From assembly GCF_008728195.1 (NCBI RefSeq), contig NZ_CP031598.1, positions 4,216,001 to 4,280,000 on the forward strand: a DNA stretch of 64,000 bases, given 5' to 3'. Below the pieces are notes generated by a model. The model saw nothing but the letters and a program-made list of their open reading frames with translations, ran no database searches and was not told where the DNA came from. The DNA comes from Roseovarius indicus (GTDB taxonomy: Bacteria; Pseudomonadota; Alphaproteobacteria; Rhodobacterales; Rhodobacteraceae). Position numbers and translations under genes: made by a program. Of the stretch, positions 43,668 to 51,286 are shown piece after piece; position 1 is the stretch's first letter; each line of letters begins with the position of its first letter.

Positions 43668-43758
43668 AGCCGTCGCCCGTGCGCTTGCCTTTCGGCACCT
43701 ATGCCTTGGCCGGGGCGGGAATGTCCAGAGCGGGGCGGGCGGCGAACGAGGTTACGTC

Positions 43759-44457
43759 ATGCGAATACTCCCCATTGCCCTTTGTGCCCTGCTGGCGTCT
43801 CCGGCGCTGGCCGAGGACCAGTCGTCGATGCGCTTCGAGGTGCGCCTGCTGGGCCTCAAGGCCGGCATGATCGAAATCGCCGCCAACGTCACCGAAAGCG
43901 CCTATGCGGCGCGCACCAAGTTCCGCACGGCCGGGCTGGTCGGCGCGCTCAAGCGGGTGCGGGCCGATGTCGAGGTGCAGGGCCGCGTGGCGGGCGACAC
44001 CCTCAAGCCCCAGACCTATTCCGAGGCCATCGACGACGGCAGCCGCGTCACCAACGTCAAGGTCCGGTTCGCCCCGGGCAAGCCCCGGCTGATCTCGGGC
44101 GATACCGGCAGCAGCGCGCCCCCCGCCGACACCTCGACCCTGACCAACGCCATCGACCCGCTGACCCTGCTCTACGTCGCCCTGCGCGATCAGCCCCGCG
44201 ACGAGGTCTGCCGCTTCGAGGCGGATGTCTTCGACGGCCACCGCCACGCGGTCATCTCGCTCAAGGGACGCCAGCCCAACGGCAACACCATCACCTGCAA
44301 CGGCTCCTATCGGCGAGTGGCGGGCTATTCCGACAGCGAGCGCGAGAAGCGCAATGTCAGCATCTCGGTCACCTATGTCGACGCCGGCGACGTGATGCGC
44401 GCCGAACGGGTGGCCTTCGACACCAAGCTGGGCCCCGCGGTGATGGATCGCCGCTGA
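43759..44457 (+). CDS. DUF3108 exported protein
   Basis: A 232-residue precursor with a signal peptide (MRILPIALCALLASPALAED). The mature part is a beta-barrel-like DUF3108 fold: MRFEVRLLGLKAGMIEIAA and a later PLTLLYVALRD. The family is periplasmic, found widely in proteobacteria, with no known function. The start at 43759 follows GAGGT. It lies 92 bases from meaB, divergent. Confidence 0.82.
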   Translation: MRILPIALCALLASPALAEDQSSMRFEVRLLGLKAGMIEIAANVTESAYAARTKFRTAGLVGALKRVRADVEVQGRVAGDTLKPQTYSEAIDDGSRVTNVKVRFAPGKPRLISGDTGSSAPPADTSTLTNAIDPLTLLYVALRDQPRDEVCRFEADVFDGHRHAVISLKGRQPNGNTITCNGSYRRVAGYSDSEREKRNVSISVTYVDAGDVMRAERVAFDTKLGPAVMDRR

Positions 44458-44480
44458 CCGCCCCTACGCCACGCCCGCGC

Positions 44481-44502
44481 TTCTTCTTGGCCCAAATATC
44501 CA
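44481..44502 (-). repeat. Dispersed 3'-end repeat, copy C (partial)
   Basis: TTCTTCTTGGCCCAAATATCC on the plus strand is the reverse of the shared motif (GGATATTTGGGCCAAGAAGAA without its C-tract). It lies between the DUF3108 gene and hrpB, reversed relative to both. Confidence 0.6.
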
Positions 44503-44572
44503 AGTCCCGCCCGCAAGGCCCGGCGCCGCGGCCTATGGAAATCCGCGCCCCTTTGCCCGATAACCCGGGCCC

Positions 44573-47020
44573 ATGACCACGCTCCCCATCCACGAGGCGA
44601 TCCCGCCCCTGATCGACGCGCTGCGGCGCGGGGGCCGGGCCGTTCTGCAGGCCCCGCCGGGGGCAGGCAAGACCACCGTCGTGCCGCTCGAGATGCTGAG
44701 TGCCGGGCTGACCCAGGGCCGCATCCTGATGCTAGAACCGCGCCGCCTCGCCGCGCGGGCGGCGGCCGAGCGGATGGCCTCCACCCTGGGCGAAAACGCG
44801 GGCCAGACCGTGGGCTACCGCGTGCGGGGCGAGGCCAAGGTCTCGAACGCCACCCGAGTCGAGGTGGTCACCGAAGGCATCCTCACCCGCATGATCCAGT
44901 CCGACCCGGAACTCACCGGCATCGGCGCGGTGATCTTTGACGAATTCCACGAACGCTCGCTCAACGCCGATCTCGGCCTCGCCCTCTGCCTCGAGATCGC
45001 CGGGGCGCTGCGCGACGACCTCATCCTCGTCGCCATGTCCGCCACGCTCGACGCAGACCCGGTGGCCGAGCTGATGGAGGCGCCGGTCATCACCTCCCGG
45101 GGCCGCAGCTTCCCCGTCGACCTCCGCCACCTCCCCCGGCCCCTGCGCAAGGGCGTGCGCTTCGATGCGGCCTTGGCCGATCTCGTGGTGCAAGCGGCCG
45201 GGGAAACCGAGGGCGGCATCCTCGTCTTCCTCCCCGGCGAGGGCGAAATCCGGCGGGTCGAGGGCCAGCTGAAGGGCCGCCTGCCCGCCGGTTGCGAGGT
45301 CAGGCCCCTTTACGGCGCCCTGCCCTTCGCCCAGCAGCGCGCCGCCATCGCGCCGGTCGACCAAGGCCGCAAAGTGGTGCTCGCCACCTCCATCGCCGAA
45401 ACCTCGCTGACCATCGAGGATATCCGCGTCGTGGTCGACGGCGGCAAGGCGCGGCGGGCACGGTTCGACCCCTCCTCGGGCATGTCGCGGCTGGTGACCG
45501 AGCCGGTCACGCGCGCCGAGGCGACGCAGCGCGCCGGCCGCGCCGGCCGGGTGGCGGAGGGCACCTGCTACCGGCTCTGGACCAAGGGCGAGGAAGGCGC
45601 GCTCCGCGCCTATCCCCCGGCCGAGATCGAGGCGGCCGACCTCGCCGGGCTGGCGCTGGAACTGGCGCTCTGGGGCGCGCAACCGGGCGACCTCGCCTTC
45701 CTCACGCCCCCCGCCCCCGGCAGCTATGCCGAGGCGCAATCCCTGCTCCGGATGCTGGGCGCGCTCGACCGCGAGAACCGGATCACGCCCCACGGCAAGG
45801 CGCTGGCCGCCCTGCCGCTCCACCCGCGCCTGGCACATATGCTGGCCATCGCTGGCCCCGACGCCGCCCCCCTCGCCGCGCTTCTGGCCGAGCGTGACCC
45901 GCTGCCGCGTGGCGCGCCCGTCGACCTGTCGCTCAGGCTGGCGGCGGTGCGCGATCCGAAAGGTTTCGCCGGCCGCTCGCCGCACCAGCCCAGCCGGCCG
46001 GTCATCGAACGCATCCGGGCCGAGGCGAAACGCCTCGCCAAATCCGCGAGGCGCGCCAGCCAGGGCGCGATGAGCGACGCCGCCGCCGCCGCTTTGGCCT
46101 ATCCCGACCGTGTCGGCCTGCGCCGCAAGGGCGACGCGCCACGCTACGTGCTGTCGGGCGGCAAGGGCGCCATCCTGCCCGAGGAGGACCCGATGGCCGG
46201 CACCCGGCTGATCGTGGCAACCGACCTCGACGGCGACCGCCGCGAGGCCCGCATCCGGCAGGCGATCCGCATCGAGGAGGCCGAGCTGCGCGCGCTCTTC
46301 GCCGACCAGATCGGCTGGCAGGACATCTGCGAATGGGACCGGCGCGAGCGCCGCGTCGTGACCCGCCAACAGGAACGCTTCGGCGCGCTGGCCCTCGACG
46401 ACCGGGTCTGGAAGGACCCGCCGCCGGACGCCGTGGCGCGCGCCATGCTCGACGGCGTGCGCGATCTCGGGATGAGCTGGACAGACGCCGCCCGCCGCTT
46501 CGTCGCCCGCGTGGAACTGCTTCGCGAGGCGGGCGAAGACCTGCCCGACATGTCTGAGCCCGCCCTGCTGGACACGCTCGAAGACTGGCTCCTGCCCTAC
46601 CTCACCGGCGTGAAAACCGCGCAGGACTGGAAACGCTTCGACATTCTCCCCGCTCTGCGCGCCCGGCTCGACTGGGACCGGATGCAGGCGCTCGACGTCA
46701 AGGCCCCCGCCCACTTCACCTCGCCGCTCGGCCGCGACATCCCCATCGACTATTCCGGCGAGCATCCCGAGATATCCCTCCGCCTGCAGGAGATGTTCGG
46801 CCAGACCACCCACCCCACGGTCGGCCGCACGCCCCTGCGCGTGACGCTCCTGTCGCCCGCCGGCCGCCCGGTGCAGACCACGATGGACCTCCCCGGCTTC
46901 TGGGCCTCCTCCTATGCGGATGTCCGCAAGGACATGCGCGGGCGCTACCCGAAACACCCCTGGCCGGAAGACCCCACTGTGGCCGATCCGACTCTGAGGG
47001 TGAAGCGACGCCGCGACTGA
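44573..47020 (+). CDS. hrpB: ATP-dependent helicase HrpB
   Basis: An 815-residue DEAH-box helicase. Motif I GAGKTTVVPL (about residue 28), the DEFHERSLN box (DEAH variant) near residue 122, motif III SATLDADPV, motif V TSIAETSLTIEDI and VI QRAGRAGRVAEG are all present, followed by the HrpB-type C-terminal domain (LPYLTGVKTAQDWKRFDIL). Length is normal. The natural RNA substrate is unknown. Single gene. Confidence 0.95.
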   Translation: MTTLPIHEAIPPLIDALRRGGRAVLQAPPGAGKTTVVPLEMLSAGLTQGRILMLEPRRLAARAAAERMASTLGENAGQTVGYRVRGEAKVSNATRVEVVTEGILTRMIQSDPELTGIGAVIFDEFHERSLNADLGLALCLEIAGALRDDLILVAMSATLDADPVAELMEAPVITSRGRSFPVDLRHLPRPLRKGVRFDAALADLVVQAAGETEGGILVFLPGEGEIRRVEGQLKGRLPAGCEVRPLYGALPFAQQRAAIAPVDQGRKVVLATSIAETSLTIEDIRVVVDGGKARRARFDPSSGMSRLVTEPVTRAEATQRAGRAGRVAEGTCYRLWTKGEEGALRAYPPAEIEAADLAGLALELALWGAQPGDLAFLTPPAPGSYAEAQSLLRMLGALDRENRITPHGKALAALPLHPRLAHMLAIAGPDAAPLAALLAERDPLPRGAPVDLSLRLAAVRDPKGFAGRSPHQPSRPVIERIRAEAKRLAKSARRASQGAMSDAAAAALAYPDRVGLRRKGDAPRYVLSGGKGAILPEEDPMAGTRLIVATDLDGDRREARIRQAIRIEEAELRALFADQIGWQDICEWDRRERRVVTRQQERFGALALDDRVWKDPPPDAVARAMLDGVRDLGMSWTDAARRFVARVELLREAGEDLPDMSEPALLDTLEDWLLPYLTGVKTAQDWKRFDILPALRARLDWDRMQALDVKAPAHFTSPLGRDIPIDYSGEHPEISLRLQEMFGQTTHPTVGRTPLRVTLLSPAGRPVQTTMDLPGFWASSYADVRKDMRGRYPKHPWPEDPTVADPTLRVKRRRD

Positions 47021-47054
47021 ATTGATATTCGTCAAACCGTTGTTATATTAAGCC

Positions 47055-47060
47055 TATAAT
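47055..47060 (+). promoter_or_regulatory. Perfect -10 hexamer upstream of the NUDIX gene
   Basis: TATAAT at 47055-47060, 30 bases before the ATG, in an AT-rich stretch after hrpB. No matching -35 is evident at 16-18 bases. Confidence 0.4.
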
Positions 47061-47089
47061 CAAAACGCGTGAGCAGAAGTTATAGTCGA

Positions 47090-47548
47090 ATGACCGATGG
47101 TTTCCGAAAAGCCTGGACCGAAATGGTTCAGCCCCTCTTTCGCCGCCCCCCCGAATTGCAAGTGGCCGCCCTGTGCTGCCGCAAGGGTGAGAACGGCACC
47201 GAAGTCCTGATGATCACCAGCCGCGATACCGGCCGCTGGGTGATGCCCAAGGGCTGGCTGATGGATGGCAAGAACGCCGCCGAGGCCGCCTGCGAGGAAG
47301 CCTGGGAAGAGGCCGGCGTCAAGACCGCCAATGTCAGCGAGGCGCCGGTCGGCGTCTACCACTACGAAAAGCGCCTCGACGACGGCTACGTCGCCCCGGT
47401 CGAGGTGCAGGTCTATCGCGTCGACGTGGAAACGCTGCTCGACACCTACCCCGAATCCTCCGAGCGGGCGCGCCTCTGGCTCGACCCCGAGACCGCCGCC
47501 AACCGCGTCGACGAGCCCAGTCTCAAAGAGCTTTTGCTGCAACTGTAA
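47090..47548 (+). CDS. NUDIX hydrolase (diphosphoinositol-polyphosphate type)
   Basis: A 152-residue NUDIX protein. The box reads GWLMDGKNAAEAACEEAWEEAGV (Gly-x5-Glu-x7-REUxEExGU type, with CEEAWEEAG in place of REaxEEaG). TGRWVMPKG before the box and the following VEVQVYRVDV fit the DIPP/NUDIX subfamily acting on diadenosine or inositol pyrophosphates; the substrate is unproven. A GTG seven codons upstream is another possible start. It precedes pit. Confidence 0.82.
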   Translation: MTDGFRKAWTEMVQPLFRRPPELQVAALCCRKGENGTEVLMITSRDTGRWVMPKGWLMDGKNAAEAACEEAWEEAGVKTANVSEAPVGVYHYEKRLDDGYVAPVEVQVYRVDVETLLDTYPESSERARLWLDPETAANRVDEPSLKELLLQL

Positions 47549-47573
47549 AAGTTTTGTAACGGAATAATGACAG
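47545..47573 (-). promoter_or_regulatory. Pho-box-like array, three half-sites at 11-bp period
   Basis: Read on the minus strand: CTGTCAT (47567-47573, exact Pho half-site), then CCGTTAC (47556-47562) and CTTTTAC (47545-47551), each separated by four bases, the PhoB repeat geometry. The third overlaps the NUDIX stop region. The orientation is opposite to pit. Confidence 0.45.
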
Positions 47574-47645
47574 GGGCGGTTGAATTGGCCCCTGCCTACA
47601 GCTAGCGGTGCCTCCCGGAAGCTGCAAGACGCCGGAAGACCCTTT

Positions 47646-49127
47646 GTGAGCCAGTCGCCCGACAACAACAACCAGTGGAAGACGCTCGACAAGGACCTCG
47701 GGCGCATTTCCCAGGTCGAGTATGCCACCGCCTATGTCGCCCGCCCGCTGACGGCGCTGGGCATCGCGCTGGCCTTCATCGCGGTCGCCGGGCTGGCGGC
47801 GGCGCTGTTCTTCGGCACGCAGCCCGGCAACCTGATCGTGGTCGCCGCGGCCGTCTTCGGCGCCTACATGGCCCTCAACATCGGCGCCAACGACGTGGCC
47901 AACAACATGGGGCCCGCGGTGGGCGCCAACGCGCTGACCATGGGCGGCGCCATCGTCATCGCCGCCGTGTGCGAGACGGCGGGCGCGCTGCTGGCAGGCG
48001 GCGACGTGGTCTCGACCATCTCCAAGGGCATCATCGACCCCACCAGCGTGGCCGAAACCCACAGCTTCATCTGGGCGATGATGGCCGCGCTGGTGTCGGC
48101 CGCGCTATGGGTGAACCTCGCCACCAAGGTGGGCGCGCCGGTCTCGACCACCCATTCCGTCGTCGGCGGGGTGATGGGCGCAGGCATCGCCGCGGCGGGC
48201 TTCGGCGCGGTGTCGTGGCCCACCATGGGCGCCATCGCCGCCAGCTGGGTGATCTCGCCCGTGCTCGGCGGGGTGATTGCCGCCGCCTTCCTCGCCGTCA
48301 TCAAGAGCCAGATCATCTACCGCGACGACAAGCTTGCCGCCGCCCGCCTCTGGGTGCCGATCCTCGTGGGCATCATGGCCGGCGCCTTCGCCGCCTACCT
48401 GTCGCTGAAGGGCCTCAAGCGGGTGATCCATATCGACATGGGCACCGCACTGCTGATCGGGCTGGTTGGCGGGCTGGTCTGCTGGGGCCTCACCGTGCCG
48501 CTGGTCAGGCGCCAGTCGCGGGGGCTCGAAAACCGCAACCGCTCGCTCAAGACGCTCTTCGCCCTGCCCCTCATCGTCTCCGCGGCGCTGCTCTCCTTCG
48601 CGCATGGCGCCAATGACGTGGCCAACGCCGTGGGCCCCCTCGCTGCCATCGTCCACGCGTCGGAGTTCGGCGCCTCCGCGGGCGAGGTCGCCATCCCCCT
48701 CTGGGTCATGGTGATCGGGGCGCTCGGCATCTCCTTCGGCCTCTTCCTCTTCGGGCCCAAGCTGATCCGCATGGTCGGCAGCCAGATCACCAAGCTCAAC
48801 CCGATGCGCGCCTATTGCGTGGCGCTCTCGGCCGCCATCACCGTGATCGTGGCCAGCTGGCTGGGCCTGCCGGTCAGCTCGACCCATATCGCCGTGGGCG
48901 GCGTCTTCGGCGTGGGCTTCTTCCGCGAATGGTACATGGAACGCCGCCGCCCCTCGAACAGCACCAACGGCACCGCCCGCCGCCTGCCCCCCGAGGAACG
49001 CCGCCGGCGCAAGCTCGTGCGGCGCAGCCACTTCATGACCATCATCGCCGCCTGGGTCATCACCGTGCCCGCGGCCGCCGCCATGTCGGCCGTGATCTTC
49101 CTGCTGCTCGACACCGTCCTCGTATAA
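47646..49127 (+). CDS. Inorganic phosphate transporter, Pit family
   Basis: A 493-residue symporter with two copies of the family signature: NIGANDVANNMGPAVGANAL near residue 80 and FAHGANDVANAVGPLA near residue 320. About ten membrane helices and STTHSVVGGV / SSTHIAVGG repeats complete the Pit fold. Imports metal-phosphate by proton symport at low affinity. The GTG at 47646 is chosen for a natural polar N-terminus; the frame is open further upstream. A Pho-box-like array lies at 47545-47573. Confidence 0.92.
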   Translation: MSQSPDNNNQWKTLDKDLGRISQVEYATAYVARPLTALGIALAFIAVAGLAAALFFGTQPGNLIVVAAAVFGAYMALNIGANDVANNMGPAVGANALTMGGAIVIAAVCETAGALLAGGDVVSTISKGIIDPTSVAETHSFIWAMMAALVSAALWVNLATKVGAPVSTTHSVVGGVMGAGIAAAGFGAVSWPTMGAIAASWVISPVLGGVIAAAFLAVIKSQIIYRDDKLAAARLWVPILVGIMAGAFAAYLSLKGLKRVIHIDMGTALLIGLVGGLVCWGLTVPLVRRQSRGLENRNRSLKTLFALPLIVSAALLSFAHGANDVANAVGPLAAIVHASEFGASAGEVAIPLWVMVIGALGISFGLFLFGPKLIRMVGSQITKLNPMRAYCVALSAAITVIVASWLGLPVSSTHIAVGGVFGVGFFREWYMERRRPSNSTNGTARRLPPEERRRRKLVRRSHFMTIIAAWVITVPAAAAMSAVIFLLLDTVLV

Positions 49128-49203
49128 GCGCCAAACCGCACCTGTCCGTTTGACCGGATACGGAGCTGGCTGTAGCGTGATCCCGAAGGGGCTGGGGACT
49201 TCC

Positions 49204-49854
49204 ATGACGATGACGACCGACGCATCCAGGGCCCGTCTGCGACGATGCCTTCTGATCGCCGCTGCGGCACTTTGCACCGCAACATCTGCATCCGCCACCA
49301 TCGGGATCGAAGGCGGAGACCGCAGCGGGCGCGACAACGCCGATGCTGCCGCGCCTGCATCGACCGACGGCAAGACCGGCAATGCGTCGGACAAACAGCG
49401 CCGGAAGAACTCCGAACGCTACGTGGTCTACAACAGGCCCTACCTGAAGATCGTCACCGACCGTGCGCTCCGGAACGCCATCAAGCTGAACCAGGTCGGC
49501 GGCGAGGTGGTGGCCGATGGCTTCACCCAGGAGATGTCGGTGCACCTGTTCCGGATGCTGCTCCTGCTGCGCCAGCGCACCGTCAATCTTCTGGATTCCC
49601 TCGAGAACAAGCCAACCCGCACCGCCCGCCTCGCCAACCTGACCTACGAGGCGCAGATCGTCGGCCGCACCCTCGCCGCCCTGAAAAGCGGCGACACGCC
49701 TGCCAGCGCCGAGGTCACCTATCAACTCGAAAACGAGACCGAGAGCCGCGCCATCGCCATCAAGCGCCTGACGGCCTACGAAGCCCTGCTCTATCGCTGG
49801 ATGAACACGCCCATGGAAGGCACCTACAGAACCCCCGGCGCCCCCGACAACTGA
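49204..49854 (+). CDS. Exported protein, tandem paralog family, member 1
   Basis: A 216-residue precursor of a family I do not recognise. Sec signal peptide (RLRRCLLIAAAALCTATSASA), then an acidic/Gly-rich segment with RSGRDNAD, then a helical domain: ALRNAIKLNQVGGEVVADGF, HLFRMLLLLRQRT and the C-terminal WMNTPMEGTYRTPGAPDN. It shares the order SGRDN, AI..N..G..VV..GF, LLL.R.RT..L...L and PM.GT..TPG with the two following genes. The start ATG at 49204 could also be 49210. It lacks the shared dyad upstream found before members 2 and 3. Confidence 0.75.
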   Translation: MTMTTDASRARLRRCLLIAAAALCTATSASATIGIEGGDRSGRDNADAAAPASTDGKTGNASDKQRRKNSERYVVYNRPYLKIVTDRALRNAIKLNQVGGEVVADGFTQEMSVHLFRMLLLLRQRTVNLLDSLENKPTRTARLANLTYEAQIVGRTLAALKSGDTPASAEVTYQLENETESRAIAIKRLTAYEALLYRWMNTPMEGTYRTPGAPDN

Positions 49855-49886
49855 GGCCCGTGCCCCGATTTGTCCGATTCCCACAT

Positions 49887-49908
49887 TTATGGTATTATGT
49901 TACCATAA
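49887..49908. promoter_or_regulatory. Dyad upstream of member 2
   Basis: TTATGGTA and TACCATAA form an 8-bp inverted repeat with a 6-base spacer, 20 bases before the member 2 ATG. The surrounding CGATTCCCACATT is nearly identical to the sequence before member 3. Confidence 0.6.
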
Positions 49909-49927
49909 TTAAGGGAGGGTTTTGATA

Positions 49928-50515
49928 ATGTTCAACTTTTCCAAGGGCCATGTTTCCCGACGTTCTCTGCTTGGCACGTTCGGCGCGGCGATAAGCCTTG
50001 CGTCACCGGCCCTGGCGACCATTGCCGGGCCGGATGCCGACGACCGCGGCAGCGGGCGCGACGGCTCGCCGGGCGACGGCACGGCACCGGACGTGATTTT
50101 CCGGCAATCCTACCTTGGCAATGTCTCGAACGAGGATCTCAGCGCCGCGATCAGGATGAACCGGACAGGCGGCCGCGTGGTCGTCGCCGGCTTCAGCAAA
50201 CGCATGTCGTCGACCCTGTTCATGATGTTGCTTCTCAGGCGGCGGCGGACGCTCTACCTGATAAACAAGCTGAAGACCGAAACCGATCGCGACGATCGGC
50301 GGCATATCCTGTACGAGGCCTCTGACGGGGTGTCGAACTCGATCTTCCTGATCAACGAAACCGAGGCGCACGAGGTGTTTTTCCCGTCCGACAAGGAAAC
50401 GCTGAAAAAGCTCACCGCCATCCGGCGTCTGCGGCACTACCAGAGCCTGCTCGACATCTGGCGGCGCAATCCGATGGAAGGCACGCTTGAAACGCCGGGC
50501 CTGCGCGGGAGTTGA
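49928..50515 (+). CDS. Exported protein, tandem paralog family, member 2
   Basis: A 195-residue precursor. The N-terminus HVSRRSLLGTFGAAISLASP has a twin-arginine-like motif and hydrophobic stretch ending ALA. The mature part has GSGRDGSPGD, then RQSYLGNVSNEDLSAAIRMN, VVVAGFSKRMSSTLFMMLLL and RRRTLYLINKL, and ends NPMEGTLETPGLRGS. Members 2 and 3 are closer to each other than to member 1. An AGGGAGGG site precedes the ATG at 49928; TTG at 49922 is the alternative. No function is known to me. Confidence 0.75.
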   Translation: MFNFSKGHVSRRSLLGTFGAAISLASPALATIAGPDADDRGSGRDGSPGDGTAPDVIFRQSYLGNVSNEDLSAAIRMNRTGGRVVVAGFSKRMSSTLFMMLLLRRRRTLYLINKLKTETDRDDRRHILYEASDGVSNSIFLINETEAHEVFFPSDKETLKKLTAIRRLRHYQSLLDIWRRNPMEGTLETPGLRGS

Positions 50516-50593
50516 GGCGACCGCTTGTTGTCGCCGCGGGGGCGTGTCGCGATGCGGCGCGGTACGGCCGTGAATTTGTGCGAATCCCACATT

Positions 50594-50613
50594 CGTGGTA
50601 ACTTGTTACCATT
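50594..50613. promoter_or_regulatory. Dyad upstream of member 3
   Basis: TGGTAAC and GTTACCA (50596-50611) flank TT as a 7-bp inverted repeat, in the same sequence context (CGAATCCCACATT) and with the same centre as the dyad before member 2. The two copies align over about 28 bases. Confidence 0.65.
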
Positions 50614-50631
50614 GGCGACCGGGGGGTTTCG

Positions 50632-51285
50632 ATGACGTGCAAAGTTTCGAAGGGCCGTATTCAACACAACTTCCTGATAGTCGCCGTCATGGTGGCACTC
50701 GCACCGGCCGCGCCGGCCCTTGCGACAACCGCCCCCGACGGCGACGACCGCGGCAGCGGCCGCGACAACGCCACCGGCCCCGCCCCGGGCGTGGGCGCCC
50801 CGGCCGGCAACACCGCGACCGGCACCACCATGACGCGCCGCAAGCTGCCCAACGTGATCTACCGGCGAAGCTACGTGGCCAATATCGAGGAAGAGGACCT
50901 GAGAACCGCGATAGAGCGGAACCGACGCGGCGAGAGCATTGTCGTCGAAGGCTTCAGCAAGCGCGGCTCGACGCGGGTCTTCGAGCTTCTGCTGCTCGAC
51001 CGCGACAGGGCGCTTCGGCTTCTGTCGCAGCTCGATGAAACGTCGGACAGGACCGAACGCTGGACTTTCATCCAGCGGGCCGCGTCCTTCGCCTCAGACG
51101 AGCATGACAACTTGCTCGCCCCCGAAACCGACGACCTGTCCGTCATACTTTTCCCCGACGCGCCCCCGTCACGAAGCCGGGTCGAGAAGATCAACGCCCT
51201 GAACAGGTTCGAGGGCCTGCTCCGCGGCTGGATGAGACACCCGATGGACGGAACCCTGGAAACGCCGGGGCTTCCCGACGGCTGA
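50632..51285 (+). CDS. Exported protein, tandem paralog family, member 3
   Basis: A 217-residue precursor with a Sec signal peptide (FLIVAVMVALAPAAPALA). The mature part has DDRGSGRDNATG, an extended Pro/Gly/Thr linker, RRSYVANIEEEDLRTAIERN, IVVEGFSKRGSTRVFELLLL, RDRALRLLSQL and the C-terminal HPMDGTLETPGLPDG. Shares the family order with members 1 and 2. Its stop lies one base from the convergent gndA stop. The helical, Arg-rich core and conserved C-terminal tail may bind a partner; this is inference. Confidence 0.75.
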   Translation: MTCKVSKGRIQHNFLIVAVMVALAPAAPALATTAPDGDDRGSGRDNATGPAPGVGAPAGNTATGTTMTRRKLPNVIYRRSYVANIEEEDLRTAIERNRRGESIVVEGFSKRGSTRVFELLLLDRDRALRLLSQLDETSDRTERWTFIQRAASFASDEHDNLLAPETDDLSVILFPDAPPSRSRVEKINALNRFEGLLRGWMRHPMDGTLETPGLPDG

Positions 51286-51286
51286 G

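Noticed and set aside
49204..51285. A phage, GTA or secretion effector cassette at the paralog cluster
   Set aside because: Neighbouring genes are pit and gndA; there is no integrase, structural or secretion gene, so only the paralogy itself is claimed.
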